64,000 nt of DNA, taken from Exophiala sp. HKRS030. Its lineage: Eukaryota > Ascomycota > Eurotiomycetes > Chaetothyriales > Herpotrichiellaceae. Under the pieces are notes generated by a model, which was not told where the DNA came from, made no database searches, and was given only the letters and a program-made list of their open reading frames with translations. The stretch covers positions 496,001-560,000 of the forward strand of contig JAHWDD010000002.1 in NCBI GenBank assembly GCA_023897205.1, read 5' to 3'. Of the stretch, positions 1-9,812 are shown in pieces (positions within the stretch are counted from its first letter, which is position 1; every line of letters starts with the position of its first letter). Position numbers and translations under genes: made by a program.

Positions 1-475
1 CAAAAAAGAAAAAGAAACATACACTGTCACAGCTAGAGGCCAGTGAGACCAGTGAGACCTCAAAAGAACACGTCGACGCCTTGACCTCGTCAACAAGCCT
101 GGGCCACTTTCTCGCTACTCTTCGCGTCTCTCCTTTATCTGTCTGTATGATTGCCTTTGTTTCCAACCATCATTGACCAACTACACCGCTTTTCTCCCTA
201 TTATTCACCGGGGTTCGTCGTTCTAAATGGCACCCATTGATCTGCTGTACAGACTGAGGTCGACCTATTTTGGCCATAAAGGTTCGTCATTGGATTACCT
301 CGGGGTGGCTATTACTCCGTGCTCTTGTCTGTACCACAATCACCAGCAAGATGCGAAACTAACTCTGCCCCAAATCTTTTCCAAGTCTCTCCACATCCTC
401 AACTTCGTCTAGTCACATTCGTATTCCATTTCTTGAGCCCTTGCCATCTTTTATCGATAGCTGCTGATACGGACA
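1..475. other. Upstream region of RCE1
   Basis: No gene is recognised here. The stretch is pyrimidine-rich, as expected of a fungal promoter and leader. On the plus strand an ATG at 227 opens a 61-codon reading frame that stops at 412, 64 bases before the RCE1 start. If the transcript begins upstream of 227 this would be an upstream ORF. Its predicted peptide has no recognisable domain. Confidence 0.5.
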
Positions 476-1529
476 ATGACGACAGAGGAGGAAAAGCCCG
501 TCATCTCGACCGCAACTGCAACCGCGCTCTCGGTACGTAACCAGTCCACTCCGGGGTTCATTTGCTGTCATGTTTTTTAACATAACCTCCTTTGACCAGG
601 TGGCCTTCACACTAATTTATGTGATACCCTTCTATCTGTCGAGGTCGACGCGACCATCGCCGACCTTGAATCGAGATGCACCTTCGGTCATTCGAGCGCG
701 GATACGCACCGTCACTCTGGCCTGCATTGCAGCCTCTGCGGCAACCTTTTATTTACTTGTTGTGACAGCTAAACTGACACCGGTCGATGCTCTACATTTC
801 ATGGGTTGGTGGCCGGTCCAATTGACTGACGTGGTCAAATGTTGCGCTTTGACCTTTCTCCTCTTTCTCGGTCCCCTGTTCGAGAAACTCTTTGTGGAGG
901 GACGCCTGGGTGATTTGCGCCGTGGTCGGAAAATTGTCGAAACACTAAAAAGTTGGCAAGGCTATCGTAACTATGTGGCCGGTCCTATCACGGAGGAGGT
1001 CATCTTCCGCTCTGTTCTGGTACCAGTACATCTGTTGGCCAAGGTGTCGTCGACAAAGATTGTCTTTCTGACACCACTATACTTCGGAATTGCTCATGTG
1101 CATCATTTCTATGAGTTTATCCTGACTCATCCTCATACACCCCTCCTGCCCGCTCTCTTACGATCGGTCTTCCAATTTGGATACACAACGCTGTTTGGCT
1201 GGATAGCCGACTTCATCTACCTTCGTACGGGCTCGATTTATGCCTGTATTTTAATTCACACATTTTGCAATTGGGTCGGGCTGCCTCGATTTTGGGGTCG
1301 CGTCCAACGCCGAGAGGAGTATCCGCTGTCACCTATAGCCATACGAGGCAAAGACGATACCGATGCGATCCAAGCTAATGGAAGAGGAGGACCTCAAGAC
1401 CTCAAGTTGACGGTGGCCTACTATGTCTTGCTGTTGACCGGAGCCTATTCCTTCTATGCCGGACTATGGCCACTGACAGCGTCATCACTTGCACTGGCCG
1501 ATTTTGAGGGCAAGAAGGTTCACTTATAA
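476..1529 (+). CDS. RCE1: CAAX prenyl protease 2 (Rce1, type II CAAX endopeptidase)
   Basis: ER-membrane protease that removes the last three residues from farnesylated or geranylgeranylated CAAX proteins such as Ras and a-factor-type pheromones. Two exons, 476-532 and 600-1529, separated by a 67-nt GT-AG intron, give 328 residues, close to yeast Rce1 (315). The start is the ATG at 476, because the first exon then joins in frame to the first membrane segment (VAFTLIYVIPFYL). The protein is strongly hydrophobic throughout. The glutamates of TEEVIFR lie at about residues 151-152. The histidine of GIAHVHHFYE (about 185) and the HTFCNW block (His about 239, Asn about 243) match the ABI/CPBP metal-site order E...H...H...N known for Rce1. 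Its neighbour downstream is unrelated. Family assignment is firm; only the first 19 residues depend on the splice call. Confidence 0.95.
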
Positions 1530-1747
1530 GGTTAGACATAGAAATTTATAATAGATGGCTTCTCAGTCGCTGCTCGGCTGAGATTTGCTATGTCCGAGGT
1601 CGCTAACGACTTAACACCGACGTCCTTCTCAAAAATAAAATCAGCGATTATTCAGATATGAGAAATTAGATTAAACAAGTTGAGAGACACTTTTGTTGTT
1701 TGCTTTCTGACTTGATTGCTTAGGATGCGTGTCTATCCTTTTCTAGA

Positions 1748-3127
1748 ATGATGCCTCCCATGAGGCTTGCACGTCTGCATCATCCCGCCCCGTGCGTCCT
1801 TCGAACCTCCCCGGCAGCGCAGCGGGCGACGCTCAAGACGCATGCGGCGCCCGCACCCTTCCCCGTGATCCCTACGTGTCCCGACCCGACATGCCCTTGC
1901 TCCTCGATGCCCGCGGGCCTGGACATAGACCGCAAGGCTCACCTCAGCGGCACCATGTCGGCTCACTCGCAACACCTGATCGTCTCGACCGGGCGGTCCG
2001 ATTGGACGAGCAGGATAGAAAACGAGAGGGACACGGCGGTTTGGGGGAGATTCACGGCCGACGTAAAGTCCATGATGGGGAGAAGAGGCGAATTCTTTGA
2101 TGTACGTTTTGTCCCCTAACTTTCTATCCGGTCTGAGATTGTTGTGTACCAATACAACGCGCTTCGACCGCAAGAAAAGCGAGAACGGAAGCAAGGGGGA
2201 GACGAAAAGACTGGCTGACTTACACCAGTCTTGAATCTCTAGCCGTACCACAACGATGTCATGGTCAGCACATCGTCTTTCGCCCCTCTAGAAGTCGCCG
2301 AACGGGAGGCCGAACTACAAAGATCCAGCGGAACACCGACGGCCACAAGCGTCCAGGCTCAAAAGACCGTCGATGCCATATTGTTTCCGGCATTCAAACA
2401 CTTTCGAGGTCTCAGCACCAAGAACTCCGACGATGGACAAGGCAAAACCAACGGCGACAGCAACAACGCCCGAACGTTGATCAAATCCTTTCTCCTACCC
2501 GAAAAAGATAAACTCAACGCCGTTCACAACCACCTCTCAGAGTCTGAACGGGGAGCAAAGTCCCGCGACCCGTCACTCGCCTCCTCGCTGGATGCGTCGA
2601 CCGTACAAACCCCCACGATCTTGATCTGTAGTCACGGCCAGAGGGACCATAGGTGCGGCGTCCTAGGTCCTCTCCTTCACGACGAGTTTGCAAGGTACAT
2701 TTCTTGTCGCGATCCAATCTTCGAAGGTGGAATGGGTGTGAAACTCGAAGCTGTAAAGGGTGCCTTTGTGTCGTCGTCGCTGTCGTCGTCGGCCTCGACT
2801 TCCACTTCTTCATCTTCTTCTACCAATATCCAAAAAGTCCCGGTCAACATCGGTATGATTTCACACGTCGGGGGGCACAAATGGGCCGGGAACGTCATCA
2901 TCTACGTCCCACCTGGAGCGCGGCAGTTTCTATACTCTCCTGGAGCCGCCGACGCGGTAGCAGTACCACCGATACGACACCCTCTGGCCGGCGAGGGTAT
3001 ATGGTACGGCCGGGTCGAACCGAAACACGTCGAGGGGATCATAGAACAGACCCTCTTGAGAGGTAACGTCATCCGGGACCTCTTCCGAGGTGGACTTTCT
3101 GCCTACGGCGACGTGTTGAGGCTGTGA
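1748..3127 (+). CDS. AIM32: Aim32/Apd1-type thioredoxin-like 2Fe-2S protein
   Basis: Exons 1748-2101 and 2243-3127, with a 141-nt intron kept in phase, encode 412 residues. A Cys-rich N-terminal block (CPDPTCPC) fits the sucrase/ferredoxin-like family. The C-terminal half carries C-x8-C (CSHGQRDHRC, about residues 247 and 256) and H-x3-H (HVGGH, about 326 and 330). This is the two-Cys/two-His ligand set described for the [2Fe-2S] cluster of yeast Apd1 and Aim32. HKWAGN follows, as in the family. Aim32 is a mitochondrial redox protein linked to the import and oxidative folding machinery; location here is inferred. A Ser/Thr-only loop of about 20 residues (about 294-313) interrupts the thioredoxin-like domain just before the His pair and is probably a species-specific insertion. 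Two tandem ATGs (1748, 1751) give equivalent starts. It converges on the RBR ligase gene. Confidence 0.9.
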
Positions 3128-3655
3128 TATTCGAGGGAGAGGGACCCCCGAAGATTCCTAACTTCCCCGATATGATTGACAGTTACCACCAGTCCCCGCC
3201 ACTCAGGCGAAAAGGAGGGACGGCGGTCAAGTCGGTCACGTCGCATTTCAAAATGTCTCATATGAAGAAATAAATGCCCTGTACAAGTACAAAAAAACAA
3301 CCCAACTCCCTTGCCCGTTGGAGAGGCACACGAACAAAATCAACACTGGAAGACAACGTAGACACCCAGAGAGAAAAGCGCGAGCCAAGCACAAAGTATA
3401 TTCAAGTATGTTCAAAAACGACTATATACAATGCAGCTCATTTACTTAGATATTCTTTTCATTCATATTCATTCTCATGTCTCATCATCTTCCCATTCCC
3501 AATGTGCCATGGCGTTTTAGCTGTTGTCAAAGAATAGTCTGGGGTTCTACAAACGCTCGCTTGAGAAATCAAACCAAAACCAAATCGCTCACTCTCTATC
3601 CCTCTTTGTACAGCTCATATGTAAACTGAAAGTAACAAGCTCCAGGTTCTTCTTG
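3128..3655. other. Convergent 3' intergenic region
   Basis: Lies between the 3' ends of the AIM32-like gene and the RBR ligase gene. It should hold both 3' UTRs and polyadenylation sites. Short AT-rich stretches (around 3420-3480) are visible, and no coding sequence is convincing. Confidence 0.5.
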
Positions 3656-5833
3656 TCACCACCACTGGTTTCGACCCAGGTTCCTTCTTGGCCCGGCCAG
3701 AACTAGTTCGTCGAGATCCTCATCAAGCTCATCACTGTCCCATTCATCTTCCTGGTCCTGCAACGCAAGCTGCAGAAACCGTTCTAGGCCCATGGCTCGA
3801 CCGGGACCAGCTGCGAAGGCACCGTTGGGGTGATTACCTTGACCTGGCGCCGCGTGTGGGAGAATAGGCATCTCGCCATCCTGATGTCCCACGTCATCAT
3901 TAACCACAACGGCTTCGGCCTCTACTGGTACTTGCACCTCGTCGACTATTCTCTGCTGACCTGCTTGGGGACGCCGTTGACGATCTCCACCACCTTGCCC
4001 TTGGCCGTTTCTCATACCGCGCGGCCGTCTGTCTTGATGACCACGGCCTCTACCATGCAGCATGGCTCTTGGTCGATTGGGCGCGGCAGGTGGTGGGCGT
4101 TCAGCGAGGCGAGGTCGATCCGGCAAGGCAATTCTTTGTGCATTCTCTCCGCCGGGACGTGCAAAATTCACAATTTCGATGACGTTGCGGTTTCGTCGCT
4201 GATCTGGTGCAGGCTCTTCGTCGTCGGTCGAGTCAACTTCGTCAGCAAACGGCCTATTCCCACGAAAAGCGCGGAAATCCTCAGGAGGCAGCTCGTCTTC
4301 AGACTCCGTGTCTGAGTCAACTTCTACATGCCACTCGGCCAATTCGGGATGGTGAAACGCTTGGATATCAACGCCCTCGCCATCACCGGCCTCAAGAACC
4401 CATAGTCTCATGTAACATGAGCTTGTGGGATCATTGAAATGAGTATATGGGTTTTCTGGCATGAGAAACGCCGAGCACAGGTAACAGAAGTGCGACTTGC
4501 ATCGGAAACAAATCATGTGATTGCAACCCATGGTCTTTTGGCACGGTGCGTTACATGTCGGACAAGGTGTCGAGTACTTTTGCATGTACGCCAGAGATGC
4601 AGCCTCCTCCTCGTCGAGCTCCTTTTGCCGACGTGGACTACAACGAGCCAGTTCGCCATGCCATCCTTTTCGGCAGACACAGCAAAAGGCGTAATCACAG
4701 TCTTCGCAGACGGAGAGGCGCTCAGACATCGGGAGTCCTTCGAGGTCATACTTCTTTTTTTTCTTCTTCTTGCTTTTCGGTGAATGTGCTTCCTCTTCTG
4801 ATTCGGAGCCGCTGGCAGTAACACCATTCAAAGGGTCATTCGGCTTGGGATGTTTCTTGGACCGAGCGGCACCCTGACACCATTGCCGCGGACAGTAGAT
4901 CGTATCCGGATCTGCCTCCAGCCTCTTTTTCCGCTTCAGACGGACGTATCTTTGGACCAACTCCTGTTCGATGGGGATCTGTAGCAACTCACTGGGATTA
5001 AGTGTACGATCGTGTTTTCGTCTTTTCGATATTTGGCCGTTCATACCCGGTGTCTGACTCTCGTCCTTGCCACATGTTGGGGAGAGACATTTGACACTGT
5101 CCACATCGCCCTCCGTGATACAGCTTTTGTAGAAGTCCTGCAAGCAAGCAACACAGAAAACATCACCGCATTGAAGCATCTTGTGACAGTGAAGACCCTT
5201 CTTAGGCTCCAGACACACGCCACAGTCAAAGGTGCCTCTTTCAAATTGTTGGCGTTTGGCCTGGAGATCAAAGTCCAACAGTGCAAGCTTCAGATCTGCA
5301 GGAATTCGAAAGTCGGTTGATCCGGCAAGTCCAAACGCGTTCTCTGCCTCTTGTTGTACATGGTCAATGTATGTGTAAACACTCTGGTCCTTCCCTATCT
5401 CTTCCCACAGCCTCGAGCAGTCGTCCCTCAGTTTCTTGAGTATAGCCTGAGGCAGCCATGGTGGTGTCGCAGAGATAGACACCGTTGGTGGGATTTCCTC
5501 TGGATAGCCTTCTGGAAGACTGATTCGAAGTGAGAGGGGGGGGAGATGTGAGAGTTCGTGGGCTTCTAGAGGAGTCTGCTGTGAGACTGACTGTTTCGAA
5601 GGGAAGTCACCTTCATCTTGATCAGAGGACGATGGTGGCGTCAACACCGCAGGTGGTACTCCAGTCTCCGCTGATTTGAACAGGAGCCGTAGTGGTTGTA
5701 TAGGTGTTACTCCAAGCTCGAGGGTTGCAATATAGGGGTTGGATGGGTCGATGACAAGTTCTGGAAAGATTGCCGCTATAGAAGAGAGTTCAGTCGTTCT
5801 CTCATCCTCAGCGGCGCCCGGGTCATCGTCCAT
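3656..5833 (-). CDS. RWD-RING-IBR-RING (RBR) E3 ubiquitin ligase, ITT1/RNF14-like
   Basis: Single-exon gene of 725 residues. An N-terminal RWD domain (about 10-165) has the diagnostic GYPEEIPP turn at about 109-116. RING1 runs from Cys204 to Cys254 (CGVCLEP...CGDVFCVAC). The IBR spans about 314-387 (YCPRQWC...CEDCDYAFCCVC). RING2 is at about 424-453. In RBR ligases ubiquitin passes through a RING2 cysteine; by alignment to the parkin pattern G-C-x-H-M-x-C that residue is Cys437 (MGCNHMIC). A Lys-rich linker (six Lys in a row at about 355-360) splits the IBR. The C-terminal 250 residues are acidic, then RGRG- and Pro-rich, and probably disordered. Domain order RWD-RBR is that of RNF14/ITT1, which acts on stalled translation factors in yeast and animals; whether the same role holds here is inference. 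It is divergent from CAX4 across 404 bp. Confidence 0.93.
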   Translation of the reverse strand: MDDDPGAAEDERTTELSSIAAIFPELVIDPSNPYIATLELGVTPIQPLRLLFKSAETGVPPAVLTPPSSSDQDEGDFPSKQSVSQQTPLEAHELSHLPPLSLRISLPEGYPEEIPPTVSISATPPWLPQAILKKLRDDCSRLWEEIGKDQSVYTYIDHVQQEAENAFGLAGSTDFRIPADLKLALLDFDLQAKRQQFERGTFDCGVCLEPKKGLHCHKMLQCGDVFCVACLQDFYKSCITEGDVDSVKCLSPTCGKDESQTPGMNGQISKRRKHDRTLNPSELLQIPIEQELVQRYVRLKRKKRLEADPDTIYCPRQWCQGAARSKKHPKPNDPLNGVTASGSESEEEAHSPKSKKKKKKKYDLEGLPMSERLSVCEDCDYAFCCVCRKGWHGELARCSPRRQKELDEEEAASLAYMQKYSTPCPTCNAPCQKTMGCNHMICFRCKSHFCYLCSAFLMPENPYTHFNDPTSSCYMRLWVLEAGDGEGVDIQAFHHPELAEWHVEVDSDTESEDELPPEDFRAFRGNRPFADEVDSTDDEEPAPDQRRNRNVIEIVNFARPGGENAQRIALPDRPRLAERPPPAAPNRPRAMLHGRGRGHQDRRPRGMRNGQGQGGGDRQRRPQAGQQRIVDEVQVPVEAEAVVVNDDVGHQDGEMPILPHAAPGQGNHPNGAFAAGPGRAMGLERFLQLALQDQEDEWDSDELDEDLDELVLAGPRRNLGRNQWW

Positions 5834-6237
5834 GCTGCGAGGGGTGAATCGTGGCGGCGGTATTCAAGAATGCCACGAGGATCCCGGCGACACTTGTGGG
5901 AACAACCACAAGGCACGAGATGCAGAGGAAGGGCAGTTGAGACGAAACTGTTTTTAAGTAATCAGAAGGAATATCCATGAAGAGGATGGAAAATACGACC
6001 TCTGTATTTCTCACCACCACATGAGTCCAGAACACTCACTTGCCTAGAAGTAAGGCAAAGAATGACGCAGGCCCGAAAAAATATCTGGGGAAATATCCGA
6101 CGAGCCAGAAATGCTCAACTAAAGGGGTACATTTTTTGCCTCGATTCAATAACCACGATTTTCTACTCCGCTACTTCGCATTTATATCTACCGTCACTAT
6201 CTAACACACTACGATCCCCGACAACTGGTTTGGGTCA
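5834..6237. promoter_or_regulatory. Shared divergent promoter region, RBR ligase / CAX4
   Basis: 404 bases between two divergently oriented starts, so both promoters must lie here or in the leaders. I see no clear TATA box and no other reading frame I would support. Confidence 0.4.
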
Positions 6238-7046
6238 ATGGACGATCCTGCGCTCGCGTCGCTGTCGCTGACACATGTTCGATATGTACGGCTCTCGAGA
6301 AGATTCCTTGAAAGGTGGCACTAACGAATATAGAACCCCAATGATCCTATATCGTATGCTTCGGCATGGCTGGCGCTCGTTCCCCAGGGACTCTGCGTCG
6401 TTTATGTGTCCCTCATATGGGCGTCCCGTGAGGTGGAAATCTTTCTAATGTTTGCTGGACAAATGGCTTGCGAGGGTCTCAATTTTGGCTTGAAGAGGCT
6501 TATTCGAGAAGAACGTCCTCAACGTATGCGGCTCTTTGCTACTGCCACTGCTCCATCTCCGGCTTCTAATGATTTACAGAAATGCACGGCAAAGGTTACG
6601 GCATGCCATCATCGCATGCTCAATTTGTGACGTTCTTCTCGCTGTCACTTTCCTTGTGGTTGCTCTTCCGACATGTGCCCACCTCAAGCACAAGCTACTC
6701 ACCATCCACGTTCTCCGAGAGAATTTTCTTGTCTCTGCTGGCGTGTGTTGGTGCCAGTGCTGTGGCTGCAAGTCGTGTATATCTCAACTATCACACTCCG
6801 AAGCAAGTCTTAGTGGGTGTAGCCGCCGGCGCCATCTTCGCTGTTTTTTGGTTCGTTTTTACGACTTATCTGAGAAGATTCGGTTGGATCGATTGGGCAT
6901 TGGAGACATGGATATCGCGTAGATTTCGATTTCGGGATCTAATCACCACCGAGGATATTCAAGACGCCGGCTGGGGTCGTTGGGAAACGCGTCGAAAAGC
7001 GAAGCGAACAACCGGGACAAATGATATGGGCAAAAAGAGCAGATGA
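6238..7046 (+). CDS. CAX4: Dolichyl-diphosphate phosphatase (Cax4/DOLPP1, PAP2 family)
   Basis: ER-lumen phosphatase that recycles dolichyl diphosphate released by oligosaccharyltransferase during N-glycosylation. Three exons (6238-6285, 6334-6523, 6580-7046) with introns of 48 and 56 nt encode 234 residues; yeast Cax4 has 239. All three PAP2 motifs are present: K-x6-RP (KRLIREERP), PSxH inside YGMPSSHAQ, and SR-x5-H (SRVYLNYH). Exon 1 begins MDDPALASLSLTHVRY and joins to NPNDPIS, the usual start of this family. The second splice keeps C|AA as a Gln codon directly before MHGKGYGMP. Four or more hydrophobic segments are visible, with a basic C-terminal tail. Identification is firm. Confidence 0.94.
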
Positions 7047-8043
7047 GATTGCGTCCAAAGGGATTATTGATTCCTCCCCTTGTAGACTACTAGCGGTCTT
7101 TGAATCTGTCAGTCACATACACTCACTTGGTAGACAGTAGAGAGCGTGGGCTTCATGACCGGGACAAAGAGATTGATGTCATTTCGATCAAGTACTGTAG
7201 GAGTACAGCCTTGCAACCCAACGAAAAGCCCTCGAATGGACCCCTGGCGCCCCCTGAGAAGGTGAAGTGTACTCGTGCTGAACTAGAACCTGTCGAGTCA
7301 CTGTCACACTCCTGGATCGAATACTTGTGCACACGTGTCTGCACTCATTCCACGGTACAGGGAACGAGTGCGTGATAGTACATTCCAAAGGCTTCTTGGT
7401 CGAGGGAGTGATCAGCCGGCACCAAACCAGGATTTTTATGCGTAGTATGTATTATATACCTGTCAGAATCAGGGCAGAACAGCTGGCTTTATCAAGCTTT
7501 TTGGCAATTGATTTGTGGCTGACCTGAACCCTGGCAACATATGTAAAAGGACAAGTCGTCGTACTCGGACGTATGTGCACGCGAGCCTTGGTTTGAAAAT
7601 ATATTTGTCTGACGTGAAAGAATATGAACGAGTCAGGCTCAGATTGTATGTAGATACGAGGAAAATCGCTTTGTCAGACACATCCTCGGACTTCGAAACA
7701 TATACGTTCCGAGCGCAGTGCATAACTCCAGACTCTTTTGGTTCTAAAATTACTTCCCTTTCCCGGCGCATCCGGGCCTTGTCACTCTCCTTGAAAGGGA
7801 CGCAATCATGCATTCATCAGTCAGATTGTCTCGCCTGATTGATACGCTGCAAATGGTTCGTGGTCGTTACTGCTGATGCTAATGCTTTGTCACGCCAATC
7901 GAGCCTTTTCCCTGTCCTCCTCACCTGTTCTCTTGCCTTTCGTCTTTCCTTTCCTTTGTATCAATCAATCCGCCTATCTAATCTCATCACGAACCACTTC
8001 TGTACGAACAAAATTCAATTGACCAGTGAACCACAACGACACG
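7047..8043. other. Intergenic region, about 1 kb
   Basis: Between CAX4 and the next plus-strand gene. Frames on both strands are short and have no recognisable motif or splice-joined extension. The last 150 bases before 8044 are C/T-rich, which fits a core promoter and leader. Confidence 0.45.
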
Positions 8044-9213
8044 ATGTATCTCGCGCCTGCGCTGGTCGCCGGTGCCCTGGCCTCGAGGGCATCCGCCTTC
8101 CTGTTGCCCCTCGAAGTCACCAAAGCTGCCGCACGACCCGCCTTCGAGGTGAAGCCTCCTCCATCCGTGGTTATGGTCGGTGGCTCTGTTGATCTTGATT
8201 GCCACGACTGCCCGTTCGTCGATCCAGAGAACCCATCCGTGGTGCAGGTGGGCGTCGAAAGTAAAATTGTAAGCACGTGCGTGGCATGCGGTCTGCTCAA
8301 ATACTGACTTTATCGTGTCAAGCAACTGGAATTCACGATCGACTCCGAAGACCGTCTGAACATCAATGATTTTCCAGTCTACCCTCACGAATCCGACGCA
8401 TCCAACTCCTCCCCCGTCTTTGTGACGACTCGTCAGATAAGGGCCGAAGATGGTCAAGAGTCGGATCCCGTCCAGTTGGACTTTGCTTTGGAGGCTCTGG
8501 AGCCCATTAGATCCATTCACAGCCCTGATGCTACTCTTCAACCCCTACGATTCACTGTGCTTGGTCTCCAAGGTCGTCCGGTGAAAGTCGATACTATTGT
8601 TGTCGATCTCCTTCAAACACCCGATCAGGCTGTGATTGCCAGATTCTCTCAAATTCCCTTCGAATTGACCCCTGGAGCTAAGACTTGCGATACCTCCTCA
8701 CAGTGGTCGCTCTGCCGTGTGAGGGCCATTGTTACCGCTCGTCTGCAGTCCATCATGGCAGCCGCTAGAGCGCGTGCCCACGGAGCCCACGGCTGGATCA
8801 AGAACGGAAAGGGTTGTCATGGCAGAAAGTTTGGTGGTATGGGTAGACACCACGGCCATCACCGCCATGGCCATCATATGGGTGGCTGGAGTCGTCACCA
8901 CCGCTTCCATCGATTTGGCCACATCCTGCACCAAACAATTCGCTTCTTTGTCATCCCCGCACTCTTGGGTATCATTGGAGGCTTGATGGCTAGCGCTGTT
9001 GGTATGCTTGTTGGTCAGATGATCTCATATCTTTGGATTCGTTTCCATCGACGTGGTCAGAGAGGAAACGCCAGCGCCCGTACGGTTGAGGTTGCGATTG
9101 AGGAGGAAGAGAAGGGGGCGTTAATGACTGAAGACATTCCACCTCCACCCAAATACCAGGATTTGGAAGCCTGTGCCGAAGAAGTCGAGGAAGTGACCGA
9201 CGAGAAACACTGA
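8044..9213 (+). CDS. Secreted/type I membrane protein with His-rich juxtamembrane segment (DUF7728-like)
   Basis: Exons 8044-8268 and 8323-9213 (54-nt intron) encode 371 residues. A signal peptide (about residues 1-19, MYLAPALVAGALASRASAF) is followed by an extracytosolic domain with a CxxC pair (DCHDCPF). Next comes a His-rich stretch of about 40 residues (GRHHGHHRHGHHMGGW and SRHHRFHRFGH), one transmembrane helix (about FFVIPALLGIIGGLMASAVG), and an acidic cytosolic tail containing a PPPPKYQ motif. The architecture matches a fungal family I remember as DUF7728; the name is from memory and no function is established. The His clusters could bind metal, or could simply be a flexible linker. 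The ATG at 8044 is chosen because it starts the signal peptide. Confidence 0.8.
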
Positions 9214-9812
9214 ACGAATCGTCTCGGAAGGGCAAACGCGTTATTGTGACCAAAGAAATACAACTCTACTGGGCAGCCAAGTACTGGACTACAAGGATTA
9301 TGAGATACCCAAGCATTGCAGGTGTTTAATTGAGGAAGACTCGTGAAATGAAGTGCAGACGCGACCTGATTGTATGGACATCAGAAGGAGGACTGGTTAC
9401 GTGGAGTTATCACCGGTGACCAGGGTTACGGTATATTTGACTCGGTATAACTAGCCAATGCGGCGACGTTGCGTTGAAGTAGCAATTAAGAACACATAGG
9501 GACAAAGTGGCGTGTGCTCGAAGAGGAAGCTTTGAGTGGTTCTATCGAAGGGTATGTAGGCTTTTAATTCACTTGGTGAACCTTGACAGTAGAATTGACA
9601 CTATGAATATCATGAAAAGGTTGCGGAGTAAATGTTTTGATTCTCTCTAACGACACTGAGAACACAATCTGCAGTGCCGATGATTTTGACTGCCTCTAGG
9701 TACTATACCTTGAATTTTTCGAGTCCAACTTTTGTTTACATTCCATCTATTTGGGCCTGTCACACCACGTTTCCCATCCGGCTTTTGTTTGTGTTGTGTG
9801 TGCCGCGTCTGC
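9214..9812. other. Convergent intergenic region
   Basis: About 600 bases between two converging 3' ends, AT-richer than the flanking genes. No gene or repeat of note is visible. Confidence 0.45.
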
